A DNA stretch of 34,025 bases, taken from NCBI GenBank assembly GCA_902488965.1, contig CABTYA010000004.1, forward strand, positions 1 to 34,025, given 5' to 3'. Shown here in pieces: positions 7,073 to 15,786 of this stretch. The DNA is from an uncultured Veillonellaceae bacterium (GTDB lineage: Bacteria > Bacillota > Negativicutes > Veillonellales > Negativicoccaceae). Under the pieces are notes generated by a model. It saw only the letters and a program-made list of their open reading frames with translations. It ran no database searches and had not been told where the DNA came from. Positions within the stretch are counted from its first letter, which is position 1; the number at the start of each line of letters is the position of its first letter. Position numbers and translations under genes: made by a program.

Positions 7073-8176
7073 ATGAAATATCATATTCGTAAATCGATGG
7101 AAGAATATGAGGTGAAAAGTTATATTCACCCCGATGAAGTCATTCCGTCGGATGTCGTGGATTGTTCCTTGGGGATTAATCCGTTCGGATTTACGGCGCG
7201 GATCACGCCGGACGTCTATGCGTCCACATTCGGCGGTATGGCGGGGTATCCGAGTTATCCGTATCCGGCACTGCGACAGGCGATTTGCGACTATCTCGCC
7301 CCGGCCGCCGAGATCGCACCGGAACAATTGGCGATCCATACGGGATCAATGGGGATGATTTGGGATCTGGACCGCTTGCTGATAGAAGGCGGTACACGGG
7401 TTTTGGCTGTCGCCCCGACGTTTTCGTCGGCGACCAGCGATATGCGTGCCATGGGTGCGGTGATCGACACCGTGTCACTCCGGGAATCACACGGGTTTCA
7501 GGTCAATCTGAAGGAGATCGCGGCACGTCTGACACCGTCGCATCGGATCATTTATCTGGACAATCCGAACAATCCGACCGGACAAATCATCCCGATTGAC
7601 GGGTTGCGTGAATTGGCGGCGCAAGCGTTGGCACAGGATACGTACCTCATCGTGGACGAAGCGTACGGCGATTTTATGGAACTTACCAATTCCGCGGTGG
7701 CGTTGGTGAACGATTACCCCAATGTCATCGTGATTCGTACGATGTCGAAAGGATTCGGTTTGGCGGGGATCCGGACAGGGTATGCGGTCTTTGCGAAAGC
7801 GTTCGCGCCGGTGATGGCAAAATTACCGGGAGAAATGGCGATTACGGAGATGGCGGCGCAAATTGCTCCGCTGGCATTGCAGGATCGCGAGCATATCCGT
7901 TCCAGCAGAGAACGGATCGCGGCGAACAAGCAGGTAGTATTGGCACATTTGACGACATTACAGGCATCGGCAACGGATGATACGGTACCGATTGTACTGT
8001 TATATACGGAACGGGATACGGATCTGTATGCCGTGTTGTTACGGCACGGGATCAAAGCGGAACGCGGCGAGGATTTCGACGGAATCGGTCGTCGGCACGT
8101 ACGGTTCCGTGTACCGCGGGAGTTGGATGAGTGCTTGCGACGATTGTCGGCGGCACAGAAAGAACTAGAGGGATAA
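7073..8176 (+). CDS. PLP-dependent class I/II aminotransferase (HisC/CobD-like), 367 aa
   Basis: Fold-type I pyridoxal-phosphate enzyme that transfers an amino group from, or decarboxylates, an amino acid-like substrate in the cytoplasm. Landmarks: the N-terminal SLGINPFG substrate loop typical of histidinol-phosphate aminotransferase and CobD relatives, DNPNNPTG (from D163), IVDEAYGDFM, and the Schiff-base lysine K226 in TMSKGFGLAGIRTGYA. Length fits HisC (about 355 aa). No his or cobalamin genes are adjacent, so I do not assign hisC or cobD. ATG follows AGAGGAGGGG. It ends 2 bases before a YkvI-type membrane protein, implying a shared operon; a link between amino acid conversion and transport is inference. 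Confidence 0.88.
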   Translation: MKYHIRKSMEEYEVKSYIHPDEVIPSDVVDCSLGINPFGFTARITPDVYASTFGGMAGYPSYPYPALRQAICDYLAPAAEIAPEQLAIHTGSMGMIWDLDRLLIEGGTRVLAVAPTFSSATSDMRAMGAVIDTVSLRESHGFQVNLKEIAARLTPSHRIIYLDNPNNPTGQIIPIDGLRELAAQALAQDTYLIVDEAYGDFMELTNSAVALVNDYPNVIVIRTMSKGFGLAGIRTGYAVFAKAFAPVMAKLPGEMAITEMAAQIAPLALQDREHIRSSRERIAANKQVVLAHLTTLQASATDDTVPIVLLYTERDTDLYAVLLRHGIKAERGEDFDGIGRRHVRFRVPRELDECLRRLSAAQKELEG

Positions 8177-8178
8177 TC

Positions 8179-9297
8179 ATGGAACGAATCAGCTGGGGAA
8201 ATGTAACCAAGTTGGCAGGCGCTTACATTGCATTTACAATCGGGTCGGGTTTTGCCACGGGACAGGAAGTCATGCAATTTTTCGCGGCGTACGGAATGAA
8301 CGGCCTGATCGGCGCGTTGGTCGGTATGCTGGTGTTTGCCGCGTTGGGAGCGGTACTGATGGGGAAAGGCTACGAAATGCAGCTCGAAGTACAGACGAGC
8401 GTGTTTCGTTACTACTGCGGTAAGTACATCGGCACGGCACTGGAAGTGTTTACGGTCGTGTTCCTGTTCTGCGTTGTTTCGGTAATGGTGGCTGGGACAG
8501 GCGCGGTGACGGGTGAGTACTTCGGTGTTTCGCCGGAAATCGGTAAGGTGGCGATGGCGGTTCTGTGTGTGCTGACCGTCATGCTCGGTCTGCGGCATCT
8601 GGTGGACGTGGTCGGCGCGATCGGACCGGTGATTACGGTATTTACCATTTTGATCGGGCTCTTGACGCTGATGAATGCGGGCGGTTGGCCCGCGGCGTTG
8701 ACGCTGGCACAAACGGATGCGTTTTGGGATTTGCGGGCGACGGCCGGCTGGTGGTTCGGTGAATACGTGTTACTTGATACGGCATGGTTCAGCGGCATGT
8801 TGTATGCGGCGTGCATGGTGTTGGGCGGAATTCCGTTTTTGAGCGGTCTCGGTACGCGCGCCAACAGCAAGAAAGAAGCCGTACTGGGCGGGATCTTCGG
8901 CGGCGTATTTCTGATGTTGTCGGTAATCGTCATCGTCTTGTCAATGCTGTGCTACCCGGATGCCGTGGTCGTACGGGAAGTGCCGAATCTCTTCTTGGCG
9001 GAGCAAAATGCACCGCTGCTGGCGTTGATTTTCTCGTTGGTATTGTTGCTGGGAATTTACTCGACGGCAGCGCCGATGTTCTGGCTCGTCATCAACTGGG
9101 TACAGGGCTTCGGTCTGCGGGGGAACGGTCTTTTGGCACTGACGTTCGTGCTGGGCGTGGTTGCGTACTTCGGCGCGCAAATCGGCTTCGGGACGTTAAT
9201 CGGAATTTTGTATCCGTTTGCGGGTCAGCTCGGCGTTTTGATGATTCCGGTCATCTTGCTGCAGGGATTGCGGCGGGCGGACGAAAATCGGGCCTGA
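8179..9297 (+). CDS. YkvI-family integral membrane protein (APC-like transporter), 372 aa
   Basis: Polytopic inner-membrane protein resembling the YkvI family, which belongs to the amino acid/polyamine/organocation-type LeuT-fold group; substrates of this family are not established. The N-terminus has the family hallmark, an unwound first helix with small residues: AGAYIAFTIGSGFATGQE, as in Na+-coupled LeuT-fold carriers. About ten hydrophobic segments follow, ending with a short basic tail. The ATG at 8179 was chosen because the TM1 sequence starts soon after it and it sits just behind the upstream stop; GAGGGA serves as ribosome binding site. Likely co-transcribed with the aminotransferase, and the operon ends at a strong terminator. 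Confidence 0.85.
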   Translation: MERISWGNVTKLAGAYIAFTIGSGFATGQEVMQFFAAYGMNGLIGALVGMLVFAALGAVLMGKGYEMQLEVQTSVFRYYCGKYIGTALEVFTVVFLFCVVSVMVAGTGAVTGEYFGVSPEIGKVAMAVLCVLTVMLGLRHLVDVVGAIGPVITVFTILIGLLTLMNAGGWPAALTLAQTDAFWDLRATAGWWFGEYVLLDTAWFSGMLYAACMVLGGIPFLSGLGTRANSKKEAVLGGIFGGVFLMLSVIVIVLSMLCYPDAVVVREVPNLFLAEQNAPLLALIFSLVLLLGIYSTAAPMFWLVINWVQGFGLRGNGLLALTFVLGVVAYFGAQIGFGTLIGILYPFAGQLGVLMIPVILLQGLRRADENRA

Positions 9298-9353
9298 TAC
9301 AATAGCTTGGCGGTGGCGGTCGGACGTTGCTCCGGTCGCATCGCAAGCCGACA

Positions 9354-9388
9354 AAAAGAGCCGGCAGCCATAGGCTGCCGGCTCTTTT
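9354..9388. terminator. Bidirectional intrinsic terminator between YkvI gene and pyrG
   Basis: Perfect 16-bp stem: AAAAGAGCCGGCAGCC (9354-9369), loop ATA, GGCTGCCGGCTCTTTT (9373-9388). The A and T tracts at both ends make it functional in both directions, as suits the convergent genes on either side. Confidence 0.95.
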
Positions 9389-9400
9389 ATTGTGCCGTCA

Positions 9401-11005
9401 TCAGTGAGATTGGCGTCGGGTCATCGCATCGACAAATCCGAAGAACAGCGGGTGCGGATTGTTCGGACGCGATTTGAATTCCGGATGGCTTTGGACCGCG
9501 ACGAAGAAGGGGTGGTCCTTGATTTCGACGGCTTCGACGAGGTGGCCGTCGGGGCTGAGTCCGGCGAGCACGAGTCCCGCGTCGGTCAGCTGTTTGCGAT
9601 AGACGTTGTTGAATTCGTAGCGGTGACGATGGCGTTCGTAGACGATTTCTTCACCGTAGAGTTCGCGCGAACGGGTGCCTTCCGCCAATTTGCACGGATA
9701 GATACCCAGTCGCATGGTGCCGCCCATTTCTTCCACGTCATTTTGGTCGTTCATCAAGTCAATGACGGGATAGGTCGCATGTTCGTCAAACTCGGTCGAC
9801 GTCGCACCGGCGAGGCCGCAAACGTTGCGGGCGAATTCCATCACGGCGCACTGCATGCCGAGGCACAAGCCCAAGTAGGGGATGTTGTGTTCGCGCGCAT
9901 ATTGGATGGTGCGGATTTTGCCTTCGACGCCGCGCGGGCCGAATCCGCCGGGGATAACGATTCCCTCGATGTCGCGGAATACTTCATCGAGATTGTCGGC
10001 ATCTTCGATGTCTTCCGAGTCAAGCCAGGTGATATTGATCTTGCGGTTGACGGCGTAGCCGGCGTGGTCGAGCGCTTCCACGACGGACAGATACGCATCG
10101 TGAAGCGCGACATATTTGCCGACGAGCGCGACATTGATTTCGCCTTGCGGATGCCGGATCCGATCGACCATGGCCTGCCATTCGCTCATGTCGCAGGGGC
10201 GGTCTTCCAGTCCGAGTTTGCGGATCGCAATGCGGTCAAGGCCTTCTTCCTGCAGCATCAGCGGCAGCTGGTAAATCGTCTGGGCGGTGCGGTTTTCAAT
10301 GATGGCATCGACATCGACGTCGCAGAAGAGGGCGATTTTTTCTTTCATATCCTGCGAGATCGGATACTCCGTGCGGCAGACGATGATGTCCGGCTGAATC
10401 CCGATCGAGCGCATTTCTTTGACACTGTGCTGGGTCGGTTTGGTTTTCAGTTCGCCCGAGGCGCTGATGAAGGGAAGCAGGGTCACGTGAATATAGAGTA
10501 CGTTTTCCTTGCCGGCATCTTTTTTGACCTGGCGAATCGCTTCGAGAAACGGCTGGCTTTCAATGTCGCCGACCGTGCCGCCGATTTCCGTGATGACGAC
10601 ATCGGCGTCGACTTCACGGCCGACGCGAAAGACCTGTTCTTTGATGGCGTCGGTGACGTGGGGAATGACCTGTACGGTTGCCCCCAAGTAGTCGCCCTTG
10701 CGTTCGCGACCGATGACCGTCTGGTAAATTTTCCCGCTGGTGACGTTGGAGCGTTTACTCAAATTGATATCGATGAAACGTTCGTAATGCCCCAAATCGA
10801 GGTCGGTTTCCGCGCCGTCGTCGGTGACGAATACTTCCCCGTGCTGGTACGGACTCATCGTACCCGGGTCGATATTGAGGTAGGGGTCGAATTTTTGAAT
10901 GGTGACACGATAGCCGCGATTTTTGAGCAGACGCCCGAGAGACGCCGCGGTGATGCCCTTGCCGAGTGACGAGACGACGCCGCCCGTTACGAAGATGTAC
11001 TTCAT
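9401..11005 (-). CDS. pyrG: CTP synthase, 534 aa
   Basis: Makes CTP from UTP, ATP and glutamine, the last step of pyrimidine nucleotide synthesis. The N-terminal amidoligase domain starts MKYIFVTGGVVSSLGKGITAA with the P-loop, and contains FDPYLNIDPGTMSP and EIGGTVGDIES. The C-terminal class I glutamine amidotransferase domain has the nucleophile C381 in GLCLGMQ and the His-Glu pair in QSHPEF. Length is typical (about 535-545 aa). The ATG follows AAAGGAGG, which overlaps the stop of argS 10 bases upstream, so it is translated as the last gene of the ywiB-argS-pyrG operon. Confidence 0.98.
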   Translation of the reverse strand: MKYIFVTGGVVSSLGKGITAASLGRLLKNRGYRVTIQKFDPYLNIDPGTMSPYQHGEVFVTDDGAETDLDLGHYERFIDINLSKRSNVTSGKIYQTVIGRERKGDYLGATVQVIPHVTDAIKEQVFRVGREVDADVVITEIGGTVGDIESQPFLEAIRQVKKDAGKENVLYIHVTLLPFISASGELKTKPTQHSVKEMRSIGIQPDIIVCRTEYPISQDMKEKIALFCDVDVDAIIENRTAQTIYQLPLMLQEEGLDRIAIRKLGLEDRPCDMSEWQAMVDRIRHPQGEINVALVGKYVALHDAYLSVVEALDHAGYAVNRKINITWLDSEDIEDADNLDEVFRDIEGIVIPGGFGPRGVEGKIRTIQYAREHNIPYLGLCLGMQCAVMEFARNVCGLAGATSTEFDEHATYPVIDLMNDQNDVEEMGGTMRLGIYPCKLAEGTRSRELYGEEIVYERHRHRYEFNNVYRKQLTDAGLVLAGLSPDGHLVEAVEIKDHPFFVAVQSHPEFKSRPNNPHPLFFGFVDAMTRRQSH

Positions 11006-11015
11006 GATGCCTCCT

Positions 11016-12677
11016 TTACATGCGCTCCGGAGCGCTGATTCCCAAGATGTTCAGACCGTGTGCCAACACGTGGCGGACGGCGGTAACGAGCCCGAGACGG
11101 GCCGCCCGTTCGTCCGGGGCACTGCCGAGGATTCGGCATTGCCGATAGAATGAGTGAAACTCCGTCGCCAATTCGTACAAATAACGGGCGATGCGGTGCG
11201 GCGCACGGTCACGTGCCGCCGTGGCGATCAAGTCGCGGTATTCACCCATTTTTTTGATTAAGGAAAGCTCGATATCCGATGTGAGCAGCGTGAAGTCGGT
11301 ATGCTCCCAATCACCGTACTCGATGCCGGCTTCGGCGACTTGCCGATAGATGCTGTGAATGCGGGCGTGAGCGTACTGGATGTAGTAGACCGGATTTTCG
11401 CTGCTGCGTGATTTGGCCAAATCGATGTCGAAATCAAGCTGGCTGTCGAGCGAGCGCATGATGAAGAAATACCGCGCCGCATCCGTGCCGACCTCTTCCA
11501 TGAGTTCGCTCAGGGTGACGGCATTGCCCGTCCGTTTGCTCATTTTGACCTGCTCGCCGCCGCGCAGCAAGTTGACCATTTGCAAGAGCAGGATTTCCAG
11601 TTTGTCCGCATTGTAGCCCAGCGCCGTCATGGCCGCTTTGACACGGGCCACATAGCCGTGATGGTCGGCGCCCCAGATATTGATCAGCTCACCGTAGCCG
11701 CGTTCGTACTTGTTGCGGTGGTAGGCGATGTCGGAGGCGAAATACGTGCCGATTCCGTTGTCGCGGATGATGACGCGGTCTTTGTCGTCGCCGAAATCCG
11801 TCGTCCGCAGCCACAACGCGCCGTTGTCGTAGTAGGCCGTGCCGCGGGCGACGAGCTCGTCGCAGGCTTGCTTGACGGCGTCGGGGTGCAGCGTGCGTTC
11901 ACTGAACCAGCGGTCGAAATGCACATGAAACGCCGCCAAATCTTCTTTGAGTGCGGCCAGTTTGGCGTTAAGACCGATTTCTTTGAAGTGCCGACGTCGT
12001 TCCTCTTCCGGTTCATGGAGATAGCGGTCGCCTTCCGCATCGATAATCGCCTGCGCCGTCGCGATGATATCCGCACCGCGGTACGCATTTTCCGGCAGCT
12101 CGATCGTTTCGCCGAGCAGCTCGCGGTAGCGAAGGTCGATGGACATGCCCAAGAGATCGATCTGATTGCCCGCATCGTTGATATAGTACTCGCTGTCGAC
12201 ACGATATCCCGCCGCGCGCATCAGGTTGACCAGCGCGCTGCCGAAGGCCGCGCCGCGGCCGTGTCCGACATGCAGCGGTCCCGTGGGATTGGCGCTGACG
12301 TATTCGATCTGGACGTAGTCTTCGGGATGCGCCGGCAGATTGCCGAAGTTGTCGCCCTGTGCCAAAATCGAGCGCAATACGTCGGAGATCGCGTCTTGCT
12401 TGAGAAACAGATTGATGAAACCGGCGCCGGCGATTTCCGCACGCTCAATCAGCGGCGAATCCAGCTCGTCGATAATCGCGCGGGCGATTTGCGCCGGAGC
12501 GCGCCGAGCGACCCGGGCCGATTGCATGGCGAGATTGGTCGCAAAATCGCCGAACTCTTTTTGCGGCGGCTCTTCCAATTGCGACTCGGGATATGCTCCG
12601 TGTGGGAGCGAGCCTTTGTCTTGGGCACGGGCGAGCGCCGCCGCGAGCGCCTGTGCCAATTCTACCCGTAATTCCAT
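11016..12677 (-). CDS. argS: Arginyl-tRNA synthetase, 553 aa
   Basis: Class I aminoacyl-tRNA synthetase that charges tRNA-Arg. The HIGH motif is present as HVGH (136-139, in NPTGPLHVGHGRGAA) and the KMSKS motif as KMSK (378-381, in VKMSKRTGNAV), which not all ArgRS retain. The N-terminal Add-1 domain and the C-terminal DALR anticodon-binding domain (ELATEFHSFYRQCRI to LGISAPERM) are complete; length matches the family (about 550-580 aa). The ATG at 12675-12677 shares a base with the TAA stop of the upstream DUF1934 gene (TAATG). An open frame continues upstream through that gene in another frame and is not coding. Confidence 0.98.
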   Translation of the reverse strand: MELRVELAQALAAALARAQDKGSLPHGAYPESQLEEPPQKEFGDFATNLAMQSARVARRAPAQIARAIIDELDSPLIERAEIAGAGFINLFLKQDAISDVLRSILAQGDNFGNLPAHPEDYVQIEYVSANPTGPLHVGHGRGAAFGSALVNLMRAAGYRVDSEYYINDAGNQIDLLGMSIDLRYRELLGETIELPENAYRGADIIATAQAIIDAEGDRYLHEPEEERRRHFKEIGLNAKLAALKEDLAAFHVHFDRWFSERTLHPDAVKQACDELVARGTAYYDNGALWLRTTDFGDDKDRVIIRDNGIGTYFASDIAYHRNKYERGYGELINIWGADHHGYVARVKAAMTALGYNADKLEILLLQMVNLLRGGEQVKMSKRTGNAVTLSELMEEVGTDAARYFFIMRSLDSQLDFDIDLAKSRSSENPVYYIQYAHARIHSIYRQVAEAGIEYGDWEHTDFTLLTSDIELSLIKKMGEYRDLIATAARDRAPHRIARYLYELATEFHSFYRQCRILGSAPDERAARLGLVTAVRHVLAHGLNILGISAPERM

Positions 12678-13102
12678 TAGTGCGTATCCTTTCGTGAACT
12701 GATGGTCAGTTCGTTGTACCTGGTGTGCACACCGGGTACCGAGACATCGTAGCGCAGCGTGACACTGCCGTTGCCGTCGCGGAGACGGTCGTCGATGGCG
12801 TAGGTATGCATTTCGAGCGACAGCGTACCGTACGGCGTATGATATTTCGCCGCATGCGTCTTGCCGACGCGGAACTCCTGCCGCTGCAATACCGTCCCCG
12901 TGCGGATGAGTGCCACCGCATCGGGACGCAACTCGATCGTCGTCGTCGTGCCCGACATTCCCGTCAGCTCCGATTCGTCGTAACGCAAAATACGAAGGTC
13001 GTCGCATTCTTCATACGTGCCCTTCGTGACCAATCGGATGTGTTCATCCTCGCCGGATGTATCGCGTTGCAGCGTCTGTACGGAAATCGTAACCTCGTCC
13101 AT
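12677..13102 (-). CDS. DUF1934 / YwiB-family small beta-barrel protein, 141 aa
   Basis: Conserved cytoplasmic protein of unknown function, with a lipocalin-like beta-barrel predicted for the family. The sequence is rich in beta-type segments with alternating polar and hydrophobic residues (HIRLVTKGTYEE, TTTTIELRPDAVALIRTG) and contains YGTLSLEMHTYAIDD, typical of YwiB. In Bacillus ywiB also lies next to argS, which supports the family call. I prefer the ATG at 13100-13102, five bases behind AGAGAGG, over a GTG six bases earlier that overlaps the ribosome binding site. No clear sigma-A promoter could be picked upstream. Confidence 0.85.
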   Translation of the reverse strand: MDEVTISVQTLQRDTSGEDEHIRLVTKGTYEECDDLRILRYDESELTGMSGTTTTIELRPDAVALIRTGTVLQRQEFRVGKTHAAKYHTPYGTLSLEMHTYAIDDRLRDGNGSVTLRYDVSVPGVHTRYNELTISSRKDTH

Positions 13103-13340
13103 GTGCACCTCTCTATTAACTGGTATATTTTATCATATTCACCTGCATAAGTCCATGACGCGGGGACGTCATGCGGAGGACTCGGAGCGATGGCACCGCG
13201 GGCTGCGGAGCTGTCTTGGCGGACGGTGTCGGTGGATGGGGAAGTTGGTCGACGACGGGATGATGGCGAGGTCGTGACGGGGCTGAATAGGCCAACATTA
13301 GGACGAAATATAAAAATAAAAAGAGGAACTCAATTCTATA

Positions 13341-13394
13341 TATGATAAAGTGATAAAATATGATAAAGTGATAAAATATGATAAAGTGATAAAA
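13341..13394 (+). repeat. Three perfect 18-bp tandem repeats (six TGATAAA heptamers)
   Basis: The unit TATGATAAAGTGATAAAA occurs three times without a mismatch at 13341, 13359 and 13377. Each unit carries two TGATAAA heptamers, giving six in a row with spacers of one and four bases alternately. The array ends just 4 bases before a TATAAT box (13399-13404) and so covers the -35 region. The GATAA-type half sites recall Fur-type hexamers, but the direct-repeat arrangement may belong to another regulator. Confidence 0.9.
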
Positions 13395-13398
13395 TGAG

Positions 13399-13404
13399 TA
13401 TAAT
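13399..13404 (+). promoter_or_regulatory. -10 box of the TonB receptor/ABC importer operon
   Basis: Consensus TATAAT at 13399-13404 without a recognisable -35 (ATATGA at the 17-bp distance). The missing -35 and the overlapping tandem repeats suggest that the promoter is controlled by a bound regulator. Confidence 0.55.
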
Positions 13405-13519
13405 CATGGTGGCATATTGAATCCGATTATTATTTTTATGTCATTATGCAGGAGTGGTGGTACGATGTGTCGTGGAAACGAGGAAACACACACGGGGAAA
13501 TCACCGCTCTCTCGGAGTC

Positions 13520-13549
13520 AATATCGCCACGGCGATATTTTTTTATTTT
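13520..13549 (+). terminator. Terminator-like hairpin in the leader of the TonB receptor operon
   Basis: AATATCGCC-AC-GGCGATATT (13520-13539) is a perfect palindrome; in RNA the stem would close on a CACG loop. It runs into T-rich sequence (seven T from 13538, then ATTTTA). It lies after the -10 box and before the GTG start at 13568, as an attenuator would. No known riboswitch class is recognisable in the short leader. Confidence 0.6.
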
Positions 13550-13567
13550 ATCCGAAGGAGTGGTACA

Positions 13568-15760
13568 GTGAAAAACTATTTGTGGTTAGTCGTGGCAGCC
13601 GCACTGGCGGCACCGGGCGCGGCATCCGCTGCGGATTGGCAGACGCTCGACCCCGTTTTTGTCACCGCGGAACGTGACGTACAGGCGGGCGGCTATGTGT
13701 ATGAAAACTCGCGCGTCGGTTTGCTCGGTACGGCCGATGTCATGGACGTGCCGTTTACGCAGGTGAGTGTTACGGAGAAAGCAATCAGCGATTATGCGAC
13801 ACCCGCATTGCCGTTACAGCAGGTATTGGTCAACATCCCGGCCGTGCGTTCGTCGAGTTCCTCGCCGATGTATTCGGATTTCTCCGTGCGCGGCGTGGGC
13901 ATGAACGGTACGCATATGTATTTCAACGGCGTACCGAGTCTTTTTTCGCAGTTCCGGACAGCACCGAATCACATGATCGAACGGCTCGATATGTCGGTCG
14001 GCGCGGCGACCGTACTCAACGGTACGCAAGCATCGTCCAACGGGACGAACGGCGGCAAGAGCGCGGCACCGGGAATGGTGAACGCGATCTCCAAACGGGC
14101 GACCGATACACCGGTACGTTCGCTCACGCTTAACTACACGAGCAAGAAAAATATCGGCACCTATCTCGATATCGGGGAACGCTTCGGCGATCATAACGAA
14201 TGGGGTGCACGCCTGACGGCCGGTTGGCTCGACGGCCAGCTGGCATTGGAACATTCCGGCAAGACGGAAAAAACCGTCGGCTTGAATATCGACTATCGCA
14301 GCGACAAGAGCCGGACCAATCTCTTCGCGGGTCATATCGACCTTCGTGTGGACGGCGCGCAGCGCTGGTTCACGTTTGACGGGAAAAACATGCCGAAAGT
14401 GCCGAGTCACAAGATGGCATATGACTTCCCGGAAGAAACCAAGTATGCTCATTGGTGGGTTACCACGCTCAATCATGAACAGGATTTGTCCGATCAATGG
14501 ACGGCATTCCTGAATACGGGGGCGGCAACTTGGAGCGGCTACAAGTACAACAACAATGCCAATTTGAAATTTGACGAACAAGGAAAATTCGTTGACAGCA
14601 ACATGGTTAACCTGATGAATGAAAAATCGGTCAATAACTATGTACAGGTCGGTGTGCGCGGTGAATTCAACACCGGCGATATCGCACATAAATTGGTCGT
14701 TGCCTATGACAAATCGTACATGGCGTATTGGAACAGCAGTTTCAACTTCAAGAAAGACGCGTCACGCAACAAAGGTAAAGGCTTTATCGGCGGCGATTTG
14801 TATAACGGCATTCAATTCCTTGACGGCTACTATCCGTTGCCGGTGGGAACGACACGGGCCTTGAGCTACAAGGAATACAATGATTCGTTGGTCGTTAACG
14901 ACATGATGACAATCGGCGATTTCGACGTGCTGCTCGGTTGGTCGCATCGCAAAGCGGATTACAAAGGCGGCACCAATAAAGAGAACTTCAAAACGACGGA
15001 CAACTTGCCGGCATACGGCTTGGTGTACCATCCGACGGAACAGCTTTCCATCTACGGCAGCTATGCGAAAAACATTTCGCGCGGACGTCAGGTAACGGAC
15101 AGTAAGTACGACAATGTCGGTGAAGTATTGCCGCCGGTTAAGCAGACCATCAAGGAAATCGGCGTGAAATACGATGCGGGCAACTGGCTCGGCACGGTGG
15201 CGTATTTCAGCACGAATGACGGAAATACTGTCGACGTGTACACGCGCACGGTAAAAGAGGCCAATAAAGAAGGAAAATTGGTCGATGTGAAAAAATACAA
15301 TCAAAAACAAGACGGTGAAAACGAATTCAAAGGTTTCGAGTTCTCAGTCAACGGCAAGGTCAGCGATCGCTTGACAGTGACCGGCGGCTTTTTGAAGATG
15401 AATGCAGAGCGCAAGCGTACCAAGGATGGCGCCAAGGACGGCTGGTATGTACACGGCGTGGCGGACTTCTCGGCGGTACTCGGCTTGACCTATGAAGCGA
15501 CGGACAACGTCGATATCATCGGCCGCTTGATGTACAACGGCAGCACGAAGATTAACGATAACGGCGGCAAGTTGCCGAGCTACACCACGGTGGATCTCGG
15601 TGCGAACTGGCGGACGCAATTCGGCGCGCAACCGGTCGAAATCCACGCCATGATCTACAACCTCTTTGACAAGAGTTACTGGATGGGCCGCGGCGGCTCG
15701 ACGACTTTCGGTCTCTCCTGGCCGCGTACCTTCGTTGTATCGGCGAAATTCAACTTCTGA
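13568..15760 (+). CDS. TonB-dependent siderophore/metallophore receptor 1, 730 aa
   Basis: Outer-membrane beta-barrel importer energised by TonB. It has a signal peptide (KNYLWLVVAAALAAPGAASA then ADW), a short TonB-box-like stretch near PVFVTAERD, and a plug domain (about residues 50-170) with FSVRGVGMNGTHMYFNGVPS and GGKSAAPGMVNAISKRA. A 22-strand-type barrel ends in the aromatic residue expected for Bam insertion (VVSAKFNF). The plug sequence resembles FhuA/FepA-type siderophore receptors. I chose the GTG at 13568 because AAGGAG lies upstream and the signal peptide starts directly there; an open frame from 13454 would place about 38 extra residues before it. The gene starts the long operon and is followed 26 bases later by a paralogue of the same length. 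Confidence 0.9.
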   Translation: MKNYLWLVVAAALAAPGAASAADWQTLDPVFVTAERDVQAGGYVYENSRVGLLGTADVMDVPFTQVSVTEKAISDYATPALPLQQVLVNIPAVRSSSSSPMYSDFSVRGVGMNGTHMYFNGVPSLFSQFRTAPNHMIERLDMSVGAATVLNGTQASSNGTNGGKSAAPGMVNAISKRATDTPVRSLTLNYTSKKNIGTYLDIGERFGDHNEWGARLTAGWLDGQLALEHSGKTEKTVGLNIDYRSDKSRTNLFAGHIDLRVDGAQRWFTFDGKNMPKVPSHKMAYDFPEETKYAHWWVTTLNHEQDLSDQWTAFLNTGAATWSGYKYNNNANLKFDEQGKFVDSNMVNLMNEKSVNNYVQVGVRGEFNTGDIAHKLVVAYDKSYMAYWNSSFNFKKDASRNKGKGFIGGDLYNGIQFLDGYYPLPVGTTRALSYKEYNDSLVVNDMMTIGDFDVLLGWSHRKADYKGGTNKENFKTTDNLPAYGLVYHPTEQLSIYGSYAKNISRGRQVTDSKYDNVGEVLPPVKQTIKEIGVKYDAGNWLGTVAYFSTNDGNTVDVYTRTVKEANKEGKLVDVKKYNQKQDGENEFKGFEFSVNGKVSDRLTVTGGFLKMNAERKRTKDGAKDGWYVHGVADFSAVLGLTYEATDNVDIIGRLMYNGSTKINDNGGKLPSYTTVDLGANWRTQFGAQPVEIHAMIYNLFDKSYWMGRGGSTTFGLSWPRTFVVSAKFNF

Positions 15761-15786
15761 TTATCAGGGAAATGAGGAATAAAACA

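Larger units (their letters stand above)
13103..13567. other. Intergenic and leader region before the TonB receptor operon
   Basis: No supportable gene. 13140-13290 is G+C-rich and contains the inverted repeat CATGACG (13154-13160) / CGTCATG (13167-13173); what it does is unknown. 13295-13400 is A/T-rich with the tandem repeats and a -10 box. 13405-13560 is a probable 5' leader ending in a terminator-like hairpin. A short frame starting ATG TGT at 13465, behind AGGAG, could encode a leader peptide, but nothing confirms translation. Confidence 0.55.

Noticed and set aside
9392..10969. 525-codon open frame opposite pyrG
   Set aside because: Mirror of the pyrG codons in G+C-rich DNA; pyrG is complete with all catalytic motifs.
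11580..12671. 363-codon open frame opposite argS
   Set aside because: Composition and position show an antisense shadow of argS.
13190..13204. GATGGCACCGCGGG, similar to the T-box antiterminator motif
   Set aside because: No Stem I, specifier loop or following terminator is visible, and the next gene is over 360 bases away and not amino acid related.
13341..13394. Tandem repeats as a CRISPR array
   Set aside because: Units are 18 bp, contiguous and have no spacers; no cas genes nearby.
13454..13567. N-terminal extension of receptor 1 from 13454
   Set aside because: It would place about 38 polar residues before the signal peptide and read through a terminator-like hairpin; the GTG at 13568 has a proper ribosome binding site.
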